Shown here: piece after piece, positions 6,546 to 6,776 of the stretch
How positions within the stretch are numbered: the first letter of the stretch is position 1
Layout of the letters: every line of letters starts with the position of its first letter
Assembly (NCBI GenBank): GCA_022571135.1
Contig: JACZYK010000142.1
Coordinates: 1-6,776, forward strand
Direction of reading: 5' to 3'
Origin: Bacteroidota bacterium
Lineage (GTDB): Bacteria; Bacteroidota; Rhodothermia; Rhodothermales; UBA10348
DNA: 6,776 bases
Position numbers and translations under genes: made by a program
The notes under the pieces: model-generated
What the model was told of the DNA's origin: nothing
The model's database searches: none
The model's input: only the letters and a program-made list of their open reading frames with translations

Positions 6546-6776
6546 ATGATCGAAGACTTTCTAAAGTTCAGCAAGAGTCTGCACAAGCTCCCCTCCGAAA
6601 TCCACAGCAGTCCGTTTCGGGACAGCTCCATGAATACCCTCGTACCGATGGTCGTCGAACAGACGAGCCGGGGCGAGCGGGCCTACGACATTTTCAGCCG
6701 TCTTCTGAAAGAGCGCATCATCATGCTCGGTACGCCGATCGATGATCAGGTCGCCATCCTGATGGTCGCTCAGCTG
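6546..6776 (+). CDS. clpP: ATP-dependent Clp protease proteolytic subunit, N-terminal part only
   Basis: The first 77 codons of the ClpP serine protease, which forms a double-heptamer chamber fed with unfolded substrates by a Clp ATPase such as ClpX or ClpA. LVPMVVEQTSRGERAYDIFSRLL begins at residue 32 and matches the start of mature ClpP (LVPMVIEQTSRGER in E. coli), followed by KERIIMLGTPIDDQVA and the start of the next helix at the window end. The Ser-His-Asp catalytic residues lie downstream and cannot be checked. The ATG at 6546 gives 31 residues before LVPM, longer than the 14-residue E. coli propeptide; an alternative ATG at 6630 would leave only Met-Asn-Thr before it. Neither start has a strong ribosome binding site. 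The 170-base spacer after tig holds a candidate promoter and hairpin, so clpP may be transcribed separately as well as with tig. Confidence 0.96.
   Translation, partial: MIEDFLKFSKSLHKLPSEIHSSPFRDSSMNTLVPMVVEQTSRGERAYDIFSRLLKERIIMLGTPIDDQVAILMVAQL

Overview
The window is protein-coding DNA of moderately high GC, with all genes on the + strand. It holds an ABC-2 (NatB-type) permease that is abnormal at its 5' end (1-1329), a large outer-membrane protein (1493-4858), trigger factor (5068-6375) and the first 77 codons of clpP, cut by the window end (6546-6776). Intergenic spaces are 163, 209 and 170 bases and hold only short candidate regulatory structures. There is no RNA gene, CRISPR array, insertion sequence or phage signature that I can support.

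The organism is a diderm bacterium: the second gene ends in an Omp85-type beta-barrel with a terminal Phe. The combination of a metallopeptidase, PD40 propeller and Omp85 barrel in one protein, the absence of clear Shine-Dalgarno sequences before the three complete starts, and the style of trigger factor and ClpP suggest the Bacteroidota/Rhodothermota side of the tree (perhaps Rhodothermales) or a related FCB lineage. That placement is inference from memory of these families.

Region by region: (a) bases 1-110 are a composite. Frame 3 reads like the periplasmic loop of the divisome protein FtsX, while frame 1 becomes a normal NatB-type permease from about base 82, so a deletion junction, frameshift or assembly join lies here. 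(b) 1330-1492 contains two small hairpins that probably end the permease transcript. (c) 1493-4858 encodes a 1121-residue secreted protein: signal peptide, HExxH gluzincin-like peptidase, six-bladed TolB-like propeller, linker, and Omp85 barrel with the LRGY signature but no POTRA domains. (d) 4859-5067 is the trigger factor leader, with a perfect 10-bp inverted repeat. (e) tig and clpP follow in the widely conserved tig-clpP(-clpX) order, separated by a spacer with a tandem TGACAAC repeat, a candidate promoter and a hairpin.

Functionally, tig and clpP form a cytosolic protein-quality-control pair (ribosome-bound folding chaperone plus protease core). The large fusion protein is an envelope protein that may join proteolysis with outer-membrane insertion or transport. 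The permease is probably an exporter subunit whose ATPase partner is not in the window.
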